A stretch of DNA of 36,211 bases from Alphaproteobacteria bacterium (GTDB lineage: Bacteria; Pseudomonadota; Alphaproteobacteria; Micropepsales; Micropepsaceae): contig CANKIV010000004.1 in NCBI GenBank assembly GCA_947482125.1, positions 1 to 36,211 of the forward strand. The letters run 5' to 3'. Positions 35,990 to 36,211 of the stretch are shown here, in pieces. Each line of letters starts with the position of its first letter. Within the stretch, counting starts at the first letter, position 1. The translations under genes were made by a program, and so were the position numbers. The notes under the pieces are model-generated. The model worked only from the letters and a program-made list of their open reading frames with translations. It had not been told where the DNA came from and did not search any database.

Positions 35990-36211
35990 TCAGATGGCCG
36001 GGTGACCGCGGGCCTCGCAAGAGGTTCGAGGAAAGTCCGGGCTCCACGGAAAGACGGTGCCGGTTAACGGCCGGCGGGGGCAACCCCAGGGATAGCGCCA
36101 CAGAAATGACACCGCCTACCGGCCTAAAGCCGCGGCAAGGTTGAAATGGTGCGGTAAGAGCGCACCGCGTCCTTGGCAACAAGGGCGGCTAGGCAAGCCC
36201 CACCGGGAGCA
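35990..36211 (+). ncRNA. rnpB: RNase P RNA, bacterial class A, 3' end beyond window
   Basis: GAGGAAAGTCCGGGCTCCACGG, GGGGGCAACCCCAGGGATAGCGCCACAGAAATGACACCGCC, AAGGTTGAAATGGTGCGGTAAGAGCGCACCGC core motifs. 5' boundary approximate. Confidence 0.93.

Overview
GC-rich window that looks alphaproteobacterial. It is mostly ordinary chromosomal coding sequence; I saw no CRISPR array, transposase, integrase, phage gene or tRNA. Confident content: a secreted ThuA-like protein; an acyl carrier protein; an ECF sigma factor; a DEAD-box RNA helicase followed by a 2OG-Fe(II) oxygenase-like gene; a minus-strand exported cluster (diheme cytochrome c, large Tat-exported protein, orphan ModA-like binding protein, NHL-repeat protein); an exported cupin; an AraD1/GguC-type FAH-fold protein; a PQQ-type dehydrogenase coupled to a lytic transglycosylase; ettA; a HerA-like ATPase; mlaA/mlaC; an ArsR-methyltransferase fusion in an overlapping operon with metF and metH; a VTT-domain protein, a DjlA-like protein, an amidase and the 5' part of RNase P RNA at the right edge. 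Most worth a second look: (1) an unlisted 36-aa, 8-Cys metallothionein-like gene whose upstream region carries a MerR-type GTAC-N4-GTAC dyad next to a TTGACT -35; (2) at least two, probably three, junctions where two truncated genes on opposite strands abut (about 4.4, 13.9 and 20.06 kb), plus a decayed histidine-kinase tail at the left edge, which are either deletion scars or assembly chimeras; (3) the ArsR-methyltransferase/metF/metH operon with an AT-rich inverted-repeat operator; (4) a tiny TM protein gene in a TGATG-coupled pair; (5) a secreted SnoaL-like gene with no standard start codon, a metallophosphoesterase with a 1-nt frameshift and an outer-membrane protein with an in-frame stop. 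Family calls come from motif recognition only; no database search was run.
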